Source: JACCQS01 sp963766765 | GTDB taxonomy: Bacteria > Actinomycetota > Actinomycetes > Mycobacteriales > Geodermatophilaceae | NCBI GenBank assembly: GCA_963766765.1 | Contig: CAVYBR010000013.1 | Coordinates: 1 to 64,000 of the forward strand | Length of the DNA stretch: 64,000 bases | Reading direction: 5' to 3' | In this document: piece after piece, positions 7,402 through 16,831 of the stretch | How positions within the stretch are numbered: position 1 is the first letter of the stretch | Layout: every line of letters begins with the position of its first letter | Program-made: the position numbers and the translations under genes | The notes under the pieces: generated by a model | What the model saw: only the letters and a program-made list of their open reading frames with translations | What the model was told of the DNA's origin: nothing | The model's database searches: none

Positions 7402-8259
7402 TCACGGCGAACCGGCCAGCGCGACCACATTGACCAACAGCATCGCGCGCGTCATCGGACCAACGCCCCCTGGGTTAGGGGCCACATACCCGGCCACATC
7501 GACAACGTCACCAGCCACGTCGCCGGCGATCTTCCCGTCCACCCGACTCACGCCCACATCGAGGACGGCCGCTCCCGGCCGGACCATCTCGGCAGTGATG
7601 AGGTCGGGTACGCCGGCCGCTGACACCACGATGTCGGCCTGCCCGACGTGCGCCGCGAGATCGCGGGTCCCCGTGTGGCAGATGGTCACGGTCGCGTTCT
7701 CCGACCGCCGGGTCAGCAGCAGGCCAAGTGGTCGTCCCACAGTGATGCCACGGCCGACGACAACAACATTCGCGCCGTCGATCGGTATGTCGTAGCGGCG
7801 CAGCAGTTCCACGATGCCGGTCGGGGTGCACGGCAACGGACCCGGCTCACCCAGGACGAGCCGGCCGAGGTTGACCGGGTGCAGACCGTCCACGTCCTTG
7901 CCCGGATCCATCCGCTCCAGAACCGCGATCTCGCTGATTCCTTTCGGCAACGGGAGCTGAACCAGATAGCCCGTGCAGGTCTGATCGGCGTTGAGTGCGT
8001 CGACGACTTCGAGAACCTCGGCAAGGCTCGCCGATGCTGGCAGTTCGTGTCTGATGCTGGCGATGCCGATCTCAGCGCAGTCCTTGTGCTTCGCCCCGAC
8101 ATACCACCGGCTGGCCGGATCATCACCCACGAGCAGCGTCCCGAGTCCGGGCTGCCGCCCGCCTGCCGTCAGGGCCGCAACCTTCTCCCGTAATTCCTCG
8201 CGGATCGCGGCCGCAGTGGCTTTGCCGTCGAGAATCGTCGCCGTCACGGCACGCATCAT
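7402..8259 (-). CDS. folD: bifunctional methylenetetrahydrofolate dehydrogenase/cyclohydrolase
   Basis: About 285 residues. FolD converts 5,10-methylene-THF to 10-formyl-THF, the one-carbon donor used by PurN and PurH encoded just downstream in this window. Visible motifs: YVGAKHKDCAEIGI with the catalytic Lys (about residue 55), GYLVQLPLPKGI, DVDGLHPVNLGRL, and the NADP-binding VVVGRGITVGRPLGLLL and CHTGT. The start was set at the ATG pair 8257-8259; a GTG at 8247 would begin right before ATILDGK and also fits homologues. Divergent from the membrane protein at 8423. Confidence 0.92.
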   Translation of the reverse strand: MMRAVTATILDGKATAAAIREELREKVAALTAGGRQPGLGTLLVGDDPASRWYVGAKHKDCAEIGIASIRHELPASASLAEVLEVVDALNADQTCTGYLVQLPLPKGISEIAVLERMDPGKDVDGLHPVNLGRLVLGEPGPLPCTPTGIVELLRRYDIPIDGANVVVVGRGITVGRPLGLLLTRRSENATVTICHTGTRDLAAHVGQADIVVSAAGVPDLITAEMVRPGAAVLDVGVSRVDGKIAGDVAGDVVDVAGYVAPNPGGVGPMTRAMLLVNVVALAGSP

Positions 8260-8422
8260 GACACTCTGATTTACCGCGACCACGCAGCGGCGCAGCATCG
8301 CAGCGCCGCTCGCTCCAAACCCGACTGTGAATGCTTCGTGGCGAACACCCACCACACACCAGAACTCCCTATCCTGTCGTCGTCCTCCCGTTCACTGGGT
8401 CCGCACGTCAGAAAGGTCGGTC

Positions 8423-8908
8423 ATGTCCTACTCCGACAGCAGTTACGACCAGACCTCGGCATACGCCGCCGAGCCCGTCGCCGTACGCCGACCTGACCCG
8501 CTCGCCGGAATCCTGCTGGTCCTGGCTGGGGTGGCTATCGGAGTCTCCCTCCTCCTTGACTGGTTCGAAGGTTTCAACGGGTACGACATCTTCAGAGCAG
8601 CCCTCGACGACGCCGCGAACTTCTTCAGCGACGGCACCTGGCAGCCCTTGGTCATTGTGTTCGGCGGCGCCGTTCTGCTCCTGATCGGTCTCTTCGCCTT
8701 CATTCCCGGGAAGAGTCGGCGGGCCATGGGCCTGATCGCCTTGCTGATCTCCGCAGGGATCGTGGCCGCGGGCTTGTCCGCCCTGATCACCGCGGACTGG
8801 GACCTCTCCGCGTTCGACACCGGATTCCTCGTCGTCCTGGGCGCGGCAGTCGCAGCGCTGCTCGGGTCGCTCAAGGCAGCGGTCACGCCGCCCAAGCGCG
8901 TCAGCTGA
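8423..8908 (+). CDS. four-helix membrane protein, unknown function
   Basis: A 161-residue protein with a short polar N terminus (MSYSDSSYDQTSAYAAEP) and about four membrane helices near residues 26-45, 70-90, 98-118 and 128-150. The ATG at 8423 has AGAAAGG about 9 nt upstream. Its layout resembles the proteins encoded at 12484-13242 and 13428-14450 (disordered N terminus, a helix ending near an acidic/aromatic loop, three more helices), although clear residue identity is low. No family recognised. Confidence 0.6.
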   Translation: MSYSDSSYDQTSAYAAEPVAVRRPDPLAGILLVLAGVAIGVSLLLDWFEGFNGYDIFRAALDDAANFFSDGTWQPLVIVFGGAVLLLIGLFAFIPGKSRRAMGLIALLISAGIVAAGLSALITADWDLSAFDTGFLVVLGAAVAALLGSLKAAVTPPKRVS

Positions 8909-8929
8909 CCGGCGCGGCACGGCGCGGCC

Positions 8930-8994
8930 GCACTTTCTCCGGAGAAAGTCGCGTCCGGCGCCGCCCAGACCGCACTTTATCCGGAGAAAGTGCG
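8930..8994. repeat. Family A paired palindrome, copy 4
   Basis: The best-preserved copy: ACTTTCTCCGGAGAAAGT at about 8932 and ACTTTATCCGGAGAAAGT 42 nt later. It lies between the convergent membrane-protein gene and purH. Confidence 0.85.
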
Positions 8995-9002
8995 GATTCG
9001 GC

Positions 9003-10550
9003 TCAGTGGAAGAAGTGCCGGGTACCGGTCAGATACATCGTGATGCCGGCCGCCTGCGCGGCGGCGATCACCTCGTCGTCTCTGACCGAACCGCCCGGTT
9101 GAACGACAGCGCGGACGCCGGCTGAGGCGAGCACGTCGAGGCCGTCAGGGAACGGGAAGAACGCGTCCGACGCCGCCACACTGCCGGCGGCTCGCTCCCC
9201 CGCCCGGCTCACCGCCAAGCGCGCGGAATCGACCCGGTTGACCTGACCCATCCCGATCCCGACCGTTGCCTCCTCAACCGCAAGCAGGATGGCGTTGCTC
9301 TTCACCGAGCGGACCGCACGCCAGGCGAAGCCAAGATCGGCCATCGTCGCCGGGTCGGTCGCCGATCCACAGGCCAGCGTCCATGCCTTCGGGTCGTCGC
9401 CCGGTGCGTCGAGCCGGTCGACGGTCTGCATGAGCAGACCACCGCTGATCCCCCGCGTCTCGACCGGGTCGGGCATTGCCGTGGCCGGCATCTGGAGGAG
9501 CCTGACGTTCTTCTTCGCGGTGAGCAGGGTCAGCGCTTCGGCGGAAAAGCCCGGCGCGGCGATGACCTCGGTGAAGACCTCCGCGACCTGCTCGGCCATC
9601 GCCAGGTCGACTTCCCGGTTGACGGCAATCACGCCGCCATAGGCCGAAACCGGGTCACACGCGTGCGCCTTGCGATGTGCCTGCGCAACATCGGTGCCCA
9701 AGGCAATCCCACAGGGGTTCGCGTGCTTGATGATCGCCACACACGGCTGCGTGTGGTCATAGGCCGCGCGCACCGCCGCATCGGTGTCGACGTAGTTGTT
9801 GTAGGACATCTCCTTGCCGTGCAGCTGCTCGGCGTGCGCCAGTCCCGGACGCCAATGCCGGTACAGGGCGGCGCGCTGGTGCGGGTTCTCGCCGTAGCGG
9901 AGCACTGCCGCGCGATCCCAGGACCCCGCCGCCCAGGTCGGAAACCCGGACTCGTCGGGCGCCAGCACGTTGCCCATCCAGGAGGCAACGGCAATGTCGT
10001 ACGTGGCGGTGTGCCGAAATGCCTCAGCGGCAAGCACTCGGCGTTGCTCAACGGTGAATCCGCCCTCAACCACCGCTTGCAGGACATCCGCATAGCGCCC
10101 TGGGTCGACCACGACGGCGACCGACGGGTGGTTCTTGGCAGCGGCACGCACCATGGCCGGACCGCCGATGTCGATCTGCTCGACGCACTCGTCCGGCGTC
10201 GCGCCAGAGGCAACAGTCTCTCGGAAGGGGTAGAGATTCACCACCACGAGTTCAAAGGCGTCGATGCCCAAGTCTGCAAGCGCCGCAACATGTTCCGGGA
10301 GGCGGCGGTCGGCGAGGATGCCGGCATGAACTGCGGGGTGCAGCGTCTTGACTCGCCCGTCAAGAGTTTCCGGAAAGCCGGTCACCAACTCGACGGGAGT
10401 CACCGGAACGTCCATCCCCTGAAGCTGCCGCGCTGTCCCACCAGTCGACACGATCTCGACTCCCGCTGCCACCAAGCCAGCGGCGAGTCGGTCCAGCCCG
10501 GTCTTGTCATACACGGCGATCAGCGCGCGGCGAATGGGCACTCTGCTCAT
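9003..10550 (-). CDS. purH: bifunctional AICAR formyltransferase/IMP cyclohydrolase
   Basis: A 515-residue enzyme for the last two steps of de novo IMP synthesis. The N-terminal MGS-like cyclohydrolase domain carries ALIAVYDKTGLD, STGGTARQL and GRVKTLHPAVHAG. The C-terminal transformylase carries LRYGENPHQRAALY, GKEMSYNNYVD and IIKHANPCGIA (catalytic Lys/His region), and ends GTRHFFH as homologues do. The ATG overlaps the purN stop by 4 nt, so it is coupled to purN in a perM-purN-purH order. Confidence 0.96.
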   Translation of the reverse strand: MSRVPIRRALIAVYDKTGLDRLAAGLVAAGVEIVSTGGTARQLQGMDVPVTPVELVTGFPETLDGRVKTLHPAVHAGILADRRLPEHVAALADLGIDAFELVVVNLYPFRETVASGATPDECVEQIDIGGPAMVRAAAKNHPSVAVVVDPGRYADVLQAVVEGGFTVEQRRVLAAEAFRHTATYDIAVASWMGNVLAPDESGFPTWAAGSWDRAAVLRYGENPHQRAALYRHWRPGLAHAEQLHGKEMSYNNYVDTDAAVRAAYDHTQPCVAIIKHANPCGIALGTDVAQAHRKAHACDPVSAYGGVIAVNREVDLAMAEQVAEVFTEVIAAPGFSAEALTLLTAKKNVRLLQMPATAMPDPVETRGISGGLLMQTVDRLDAPGDDPKAWTLACGSATDPATMADLGFAWRAVRSVKSNAILLAVEEATVGIGMGQVNRVDSARLAVSRAGERAAGSVAASDAFFPFPDGLDVLASAGVRAVVQPGGSVRDDEVIAAAQAAGITMYLTGTRHFFH

Positions 10551-11155
10551 GGCTGCAGCCCCGGTGTTGACTTCTCAGCCGCGATGACCAAGTCGGCCAC
10601 GACGCGTACGAGCATCTGCCTCTCCACCACTTTGATCCGTTCGTGCAGGCTGGACTCGTCGTCCCCTATGTGGATTGGGACCTCGGTTCGAGCGATCACT
10701 TGGCCGGTGTCGACCCCGTCGTCGACCCAGATGATGCTGGCGCCGGTGACCGGCACACCGGCCTCCAGCGCATCGCGCACGGCATGCGCCCCTGGAAACG
10801 CGGGCAGCAGGGCCGGATGACTGTTGATGACCCGCCCGGAGAAGCGTTGCAGGAAGGCGGGACTCAGGATCTTCATGAATCCGGCCAGTACGACGAGATC
10901 TGGCGCGTGACCAGCGACGGCATCGGTGAGTGCGGCATCCCATGACGCACGGTCCCGGAAGTCGGCGGCAACGACGAGATCGGTTGGAATCCTCTGTCGC
11001 TGCGCCCTGGCCAGCGCGTAGGCATCCGGCCGGTCGCAGGCCACCGCCACGACCTCGGCCGGGTAGCCGGGATCGGTTCGGGCATCGAGGAGGGCCTGCA
11101 GCAGACTCCCGTTTCCGGAAGCCAGCACAACCAACCGAGCGGGCACGGCCAGCAC
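10547..11155 (-). CDS. purN: phosphoribosylglycinamide formyltransferase
   Basis: About 202 residues; transfers formyl from 10-formyl-THF to GAR. LVVLASGNGSLLQALLDA is the N-terminal GART signature, and VLAGFMKILSPAFL and the SHPALLPAFPGAHA/GASIIWVDDGVDTGQ motifs (catalytic Asn/His/Asp region) follow. The motif reads INSHPALLPAF as in other GARTs. The open frame continues upstream without homology, so the GTG at 11155 is preferred (GTG 11146 possible). Followed by purH with an ATGA overlap. Confidence 0.93.
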   Translation of the reverse strand: MLAVPARLVVLASGNGSLLQALLDARTDPGYPAEVVAVACDRPDAYALARAQRQRIPTDLVVAADFRDRASWDAALTDAVAGHAPDLVVLAGFMKILSPAFLQRFSGRVINSHPALLPAFPGAHAVRDALEAGVPVTGASIIWVDDGVDTGQVIARTEVPIHIGDDESSLHERIKVVERQMLVRVVADLVIAAEKSTPGLQP

Positions 11156-11184
11156 CCTAACGGCCGCCTCGACCGGCGCGTACC

Positions 11185-12390
11185 TCACCGAGCGCGGGTC
11201 TGCCACCGACGCAGGATGAATGCAGAGAGCGCCGCAACCGGCGCGAGCACCGCTGCCGCCAACACCATCGTGGTCAACGGCGGCGCCCCGATGGTCGCCA
11301 GGCGCTCGTTTCCGAGTGAACCGCCCGCGAGCCATTGAGCCACAGCGATCGCCACAGCAAGGGTCACACCCGCTGTCGCGGCCCATCCAGCCGCGGCCGC
11401 AGCCCGGACATCGTCGTCAAGGCGTCGGGCGACCACGGCTCCCACGAGGATCGCCACGAGGGCGGGGATCACCAGGGCCACGATGGCCGCGAGCGGCACG
11501 GCGGGCTCGTCGGGCAGCGCCGCTGTGATCGGCAATCCGGGAACCAGGTCCAGGTGCACACCGAAGGCGGAGACTGTCGTCCCGGAGCCCACGGCGAACC
11601 CAGGCCCGAGCAACAACGCCACTGCGTAGACCGCAGCATTCGGGAGGAGGACGAGGCTCAGTACGAACACGCCGAGGCCCGCGGTCCAGTTCGGAGCCAG
11701 GCTCTCGGTGAGTGCGGCGAATCCGGCCCGATCCGTGGCGATCGCAATCGCGACAGTCCCTAATCCGGCGGCCAGCAACACCGCCGCACCGACACCTATG
11801 CCGGCCAGCACGGCTCGGGAGGGGAAGGGCACGACATCGTGGATCAATCTGCCGTGGCCGGCAGTCCGCAAAAGGCCGGCGAGTCCGGCAAAGAAGCTGA
11901 GCCCCACGACGCCACTGAGCGCTGAGAAGAGGTCTATCGCGGCGCCAGCCGTCGAGCCCAGCAGGGTCAGGACCCCGCCCACCAACGTGTAGCCGGCCAC
12001 CAGGGCAGCCAGAACCCGGGCGATGTCCGACAGACTGGCGACCTCCGTGCGGCGCCCCGCCCAGCACGCTGCGTACCAACAACAGATCGCCAGCAACGCG
12101 GTCAGTCCCAGTGGCGTGATCGCCACGACGACGCCGGCAGTCTCGACGTCGGCGCCATGGCCCAGCAGCCAAGCCCGAGCCGACAGCCGCGCCGGTCCGA
12201 GGACCGAGCCGCCGACCGCAGGTTCGACGATCCAGGCAAGTCCGATCAGCGCGGCGAGGATGGTCAACCCCGCGAGTGCCGCGCCCAGACCCGCGACCAC
12301 GCCGGTGAGCACCGTCCCGAGTCCAGACCCCGACGCCCCCGCAGACGTCTGGCCACCCCCAGGATCCGGGACTGGCGGCCTTCGGGTCAT
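11185..12390 (-). CDS. perM: DUF6350/PerM-like integral membrane protein
   Basis: About 401 residues with ten or so hydrophobic helices and a short Pro/Gly-rich cytoplasmic head. It is immediately upstream of purN and purH, the position of Rv0955 (PerM, a cell-division-linked membrane protein) in M. tuberculosis; DUF6350 proteins hold this place across actinomycetes. I assign it on topology, length and position rather than on sharp motifs. The ATG at 12390 (MTRRPPVPDP) is chosen; GTG codons at 12393 and 12402 are alternatives. Confidence 0.75.
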   Translation of the reverse strand: MTRRPPVPDPGGGQTSAGASGSGLGTVLTGVVAGLGAALAGLTILAALIGLAWIVEPAVGGSVLGPARLSARAWLLGHGADVETAGVVVAITPLGLTALLAICCWYAACWAGRRTEVASLSDIARVLAALVAGYTLVGGVLTLLGSTAGAAIDLFSALSGVVGLSFFAGLAGLLRTAGHGRLIHDVVPFPSRAVLAGIGVGAAVLLAAGLGTVAIAIATDRAGFAALTESLAPNWTAGLGVFVLSLVLLPNAAVYAVALLLGPGFAVGSGTTVSAFGVHLDLVPGLPITAALPDEPAVPLAAIVALVIPALVAILVGAVVARRLDDDVRAAAAAGWAATAGVTLAVAIAVAQWLAGGSLGNERLATIGAPPLTTMVLAAAVLAPVAALSAFILRRWQTRAR

Positions 12391-12483
12391 CACGGAGGTC
12401 ACCCGACCACCATGCAAGTCATCCCTGGACAACCGGCGCAGGCGCGCCGGGCGGCCTCGCGCTAGCCGGTCACCCGACCCTCG

Positions 12484-13242
12484 TCACCTGGCTAGCCGGT
12501 CGGCCGCTCGCACCTTGCGGCGGGCCAGCGCGAACCCCACGTGGGCGACCAGCAATCCGGCAACGGCCAGCCAAAATCCGATACCGAGTGAGTAGGCCGG
12601 CCCGAGGTTGTCGGGCATCGGTCCAGCGCCGCGGAAGCCCGCATCGGCGACTGCGTTGTTGGACAGTGTGGTCAACAGCGAGTTGTAGTCGAAGGCCGCG
12701 AAGAAGAGCAACACGATGCCGTCCACGACGACAAGGCCCGCAGCAACACACTTCCGGGTGGCCCGCTTGGCTGGGGTCAACTTCGTGACCACTGCCACGG
12801 CGAGCGCCGCCATCAGGAACATGACGATGCCGGCCACCGAGACGAGCACGAGATCCCACCCGTTGGTGCTTGTGCCATCGGCTGCAGCCTGGGCTGCCTC
12901 GCAGGAAGCACGGTCGTTCGGATCCGGGATGTCAGCGCAAGTGGTGACGACGTCGAACAGAGGGCCCAAGGAAAAGGAGACCCAGGTCAGGAAAGCGGCG
13001 ACGAAGAAGACCAGGCCGCCGACGGCGATGAGGATCTCGCCCGGGCGAGCGGGCAAGCGGCGGCGCGGCGGAGGAGCCGGCCGCGCCGGCGGGAAGTGCT
13101 CGGCGCCGTACGGTGCTGCCGGGCCGGCGTCGGCAGGCGTGCCGTACGGCAGTTCCTGGTACCCGAAGCTCGGCGGCTCCCAGACCGGAACGGCGCCGGA
13201 GGGAGCACGAGTGTATGTGCTCGGGGGTTGGAACAACGACAT
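12484..13242 (-). CDS. membrane protein with Pro-rich N terminus
   Basis: A 252-residue protein: residues 1-65 are rich in Pro, Ala and Tyr (FGYQELPYG, PARPAPPPRRRLPARPG) and probably disordered, followed by four membrane helices (about 68-88, 128-150, 162-182, 215-237). The first loop contains CADIPDPNDRASCEA, two Cys that could form a disulfide outside the cell; the protein at 13428 has a matching CDGLPDESRAICEA loop. The two are therefore likely paralogues. The start ATG at 13242 has AAGG about 10 nt upstream. Function unknown. Confidence 0.65.
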   Translation of the reverse strand: MSLFQPPSTYTRAPSGAVPVWEPPSFGYQELPYGTPADAGPAAPYGAEHFPPARPAPPPRRRLPARPGEILIAVGGLVFFVAAFLTWVSFSLGPLFDVVTTCADIPDPNDRASCEAAQAAADGTSTNGWDLVLVSVAGIVMFLMAALAVAVVTKLTPAKRATRKCVAAGLVVVDGIVLLFFAAFDYNSLLTTLSNNAVADAGFRGAGPMPDNLGPAYSLGIGFWLAVAGLLVAHVGFALARRKVRAADRLAR

Positions 13243-13362
13243 CTGAAACTGCCTTCCGGCCTCGATGGTCCGGCCCGGTTCCCGGATCGGATAACGGACC
13301 TCTGACGCAGCAGACTGGGTCGCGGCTCCGCGACCTTCCAGATATCGGGCCTAAAACACGCC

Positions 13363-13393
13363 AGTGGCGCCGGAACCTCGTTCCGGCGCCACT
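13363..13393 (-). terminator. Rho-independent terminator
   Basis: A perfect hairpin with arms AGTGGCGCCGGAAC and GTTCCGGCGCCACT around a 3-nt loop. Read on the minus strand it is followed within a few bases by TGTTTTAGG, giving a short U-run. It lies 35 nt downstream of the gene ending at 13428. Confidence 0.8.
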
Positions 13394-13427
13394 GTGCGTC
13401 CTCGATCAGTGCACTCGAGTCCTTCGA

Positions 13428-14450
13428 TCAGTGCTGCGGACCCTCAGGTGCCGAGCCGTATGGCGGCGGCGGCGCCGGATTCGAACCTCCGGGCTGGCCA
13501 CCCGCGGGTGGCTGCTGACCGTAGCTACCGCCCGGTGCCTGGCCAGGCTGCCCGTAGCCACCCTGCGGCGGCTGGGAGGTCTGCGGCGGCTGGCTGTAGC
13601 CGGGAGTCGGCTGCTGGCCGTAACCCGCGGGAGCTTGACCGCCTGCTGGCTGACCGCCATAGCCCTGGCCAGGGTTCTGACCACCGCTCTGCGCGCTCTG
13701 CTGCAACTTGTTGAGCCCGCCCTGCAGGGACTTGGCTCCACCTGATGCCAGGAAGGACATGACAACCCCGACATTCACCGCGACCAGTGCCACGAGCGCG
13801 AGCCAGCCGCCGATCCCGACGGTTACCCCATCTTCGGTGATGACGCGCAGGAACTCGATCACGAAGAAGATGTCGACGAGCAAGACGATGCCGGCGATGA
13901 TCAAGTGCAGCGGCACGGCGGGCGGGATCACCTTGAACGCCTTCGCCAGGATCGCGCACGCCACGACCAGCAGCAGGATGATGGCGAAGCTCAGCAGACC
14001 AGAGTTCCAGGCGCTGGCGCCGAAGTCCGTACCGCTGTATGTCGCCTCGCAGATCGCGCGTGACTCGTCCGGGAGCCCATCGCAGACATCCCCAAGGTCG
14101 GCGACAGCGAAGTTGAAGAAGCTGAAGATGAAGAACAGCAGTGACCCGCCGAGTGCGAGCCAGTCAGCGATCGTCAGTGACTTCATATCGAAAGAAACGC
14201 CCGAGCCAGAGCCTGCCGAGGCCCCGGGGTACTGACCCGGCGCTCCGTACGTGGGCTGCTGACCACCGCCGCTGTAGGCGGGCGGCCCACCGGGCTGCTG
14301 GCCGTATCCGGGCTGGCTGGCGCTCGGTGGTTGCTGGCCGTAACCGGGTTGCTGTGGCGGTGGCTGTTGGCCGAACCCGCCGGGCTGCGAACCGCCGGGC
14401 TGCTGGCCGTACCCCCCAGGGGATCCGGGTCCGCTGCCGGGTGCAGTCAT
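13428..14450 (-). CDS. DUF5336-like (34-kDa antigen family) membrane protein with Gly/Gln/Pro-rich tails
   Basis: A 340-residue protein. Residues 1-80 and 245-340 are low-complexity Gly/Gln/Pro/Tyr repeats (QQPGYGQQP, GGYGQPGQAPG types); the middle carries four helices starting ADWLALGGSLLFFIFSFFNF, with the conserved-looking loop DVCDGLPDESRAICEA between helices 1 and 2. Topology, composition and position beside sucD and perM match mycobacterial Rv0954, the 34-kDa antigenic protein family (DUF5336). The ATG at 14450 has AAGGAG 8 nt upstream. The tails may mediate phase separation or cell-wall contact, but that is conjecture. Confidence 0.7.
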   Translation of the reverse strand: MTAPGSGPGSPGGYGQQPGGSQPGGFGQQPPPQQPGYGQQPPSASQPGYGQQPGGPPAYSGGGQQPTYGAPGQYPGASAGSGSGVSFDMKSLTIADWLALGGSLLFFIFSFFNFAVADLGDVCDGLPDESRAICEATYSGTDFGASAWNSGLLSFAIILLLVVACAILAKAFKVIPPAVPLHLIIAGIVLLVDIFFVIEFLRVITEDGVTVGIGGWLALVALVAVNVGVVMSFLASGGAKSLQGGLNKLQQSAQSGGQNPGQGYGGQPAGGQAPAGYGQQPTPGYSQPPQTSQPPQGGYGQPGQAPGGSYGQQPPAGGQPGGSNPAPPPPYGSAPEGPQH

Positions 14451-14605
14451 CGCTTCCACTCCTTCAGTACTGCCGCCGAGTTGCGGCTCTTCGTGTTCAT
14501 CTTGGCAGGGCCCGACTTTCGAGCCTGCTTTGGCTCAGCATGCTGGGTAGCCGCTAGGCGGGCAAGTAGCCGCGCCAGGGTTGCGCCGCGGTCGCCAGCA
14601 CCCAC

Positions 14606-15487
<882 letters not shown>

Positions 15488-15512
15488 TCGGTACGGGGCT
15501 CCTTCTTGCGCT

Positions 15513-16682
15513 CTACGCGGCCGCGGCAGCGAGTTCGGCGGCCCGGCGAGCGGCGCCGTCCATGGTGTCCACCTGCTCGACGAGGGGGTGCGCCGCCTCG
15601 TCGAGGATCCGCCGGCCCTCCTCGACGTTGTTGCCGTCCAGACGAACCACGATCGGTTTCGTCGCCGAATCACCCAACAGACCAAGGGCTGCCACGATGC
15701 CGTCGGCTACCGCGTCACAGGCGGTGATCCCGCCGAACACGTTGACGAAGACGCTGCGCACCGACGGGTCGGACAGGATGATGCTCAGTCCGTCGGCCAT
15801 GACTTCGGCTGATGCGCCACCGCCGATGTCGAGGAAGTTGGCCGGCTTCATGCCGTCGAAGTCCGCCCCCGCGTAGGCGACGACGTCGAGGGTGGACATG
15901 ACAAGACCGGCGCCATTTCCGATGATGCCCACCTGCCCGTCGAGCTTGACGTAGTTGAGGTGCTTGGCTTTCGCCTCCTGCTCGAGCGGGTCCGTCGCTG
16001 ACGCGTCTTCCAGGGCCGCATGGTCGGGATGCCGGAAAGCGGCGTTCTCGTCGAGGCTCACCTTCCCGTCCAGGGCAAGGACCGTGCCATCCGGAGTCTT
16101 GGCGAGCGGGTTGACCTCTACCAACGTCGCGTCCTCGCCGACGAAGACCTTCCACAGCGACATCGCGATGCTGACGACCTGGTCGGCGACGTCATCGGGG
16201 AAGCGCGCCGCGGTGACGATTTCGCGGGCCAGGGCCTCGTCCACTCCCTTGGTGGCGTCGATGGGAACGCGGGCAAGTGCGTCCGGGTTGTTGGCGGCAA
16301 CCTCTTCGATCTCAACACCGCCGGCCACCGAGGCCATGCATAGGAAGCTGCGATTGGCGCGGTCGAGCAGGTACGAGAAGTAGTACTCCTCGGCGATATC
16401 GCTTGCCTGGGCGACCAGCACCCGATGCACCGTGTGCCCCTTGATGTCCATGCCGAGAATGTCCGCGGCGCGCGCCTGCGCATCCTCAGGAGTGTCGGCG
16501 AGCTTGACCCCACCGGCCTTGCCCCGCCCACCCGTCTTGACCTGAGCCTTCACCACCACCTGCGCCCCGATGGAGGCAGCGATGTCGCGCGCCTCTTCGG
16601 GGGTTGTCGCCACGCCTCCGGCCAGAACCGGAACGCCATAGGAGTCGAAGACGTCGCGCGCCTGGTATTCGTAAAGGTCCAC
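15513..16682 (-). CDS. sucC: succinyl-CoA ligase, beta subunit
   Basis: A 389-residue ATP-grasp subunit starting MDLYEYQARDVF from GTG at 16682. VVKAQVKTGGRGKAGGVKLA is the ATP-grasp lid region, NPLAKTPDG and LDGKVSLDENA hold metal-binding residues, GAGLVMSTLDVV and NFLDIGGGASAE follow, and VNVFGGITACDAVADGI and RLDGNNVEEGRRIL are the CoA-ligase end. First gene of sucCD. It is divergent from the secreted hydrolase at 16832; the 149-bp gap should hold promoters for both. Confidence 0.96.
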   Translation of the reverse strand: MDLYEYQARDVFDSYGVPVLAGGVATTPEEARDIAASIGAQVVVKAQVKTGGRGKAGGVKLADTPEDAQARAADILGMDIKGHTVHRVLVAQASDIAEEYYFSYLLDRANRSFLCMASVAGGVEIEEVAANNPDALARVPIDATKGVDEALAREIVTAARFPDDVADQVVSIAMSLWKVFVGEDATLVEVNPLAKTPDGTVLALDGKVSLDENAAFRHPDHAALEDASATDPLEQEAKAKHLNYVKLDGQVGIIGNGAGLVMSTLDVVAYAGADFDGMKPANFLDIGGGASAEVMADGLSIILSDPSVRSVFVNVFGGITACDAVADGIVAALGLLGDSATKPIVVRLDGNNVEEGRRILDEAAHPLVEQVDTMDGAARRAAELAAAAA

Positions 16683-16831
16683 GGTCGGCGACCATAGCGA
16701 AAGCCACTGGAAGGTCCCGCTGTGGTTGATGGATCAACCGGGTTACCCGCGCGTAACTCTGACCCGTTTGGCGCGTTGTTCCCGCCACGATCCCCCACCC
16801 GCCCCCGGCCCAGCCCCACTGAGGAGCGCCA

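Noticed and set aside
8930..8994. Degenerate CRISPR array
   Set aside because: Only two palindromic units per locus, conserved spacer sequence between loci, and no cas genes.
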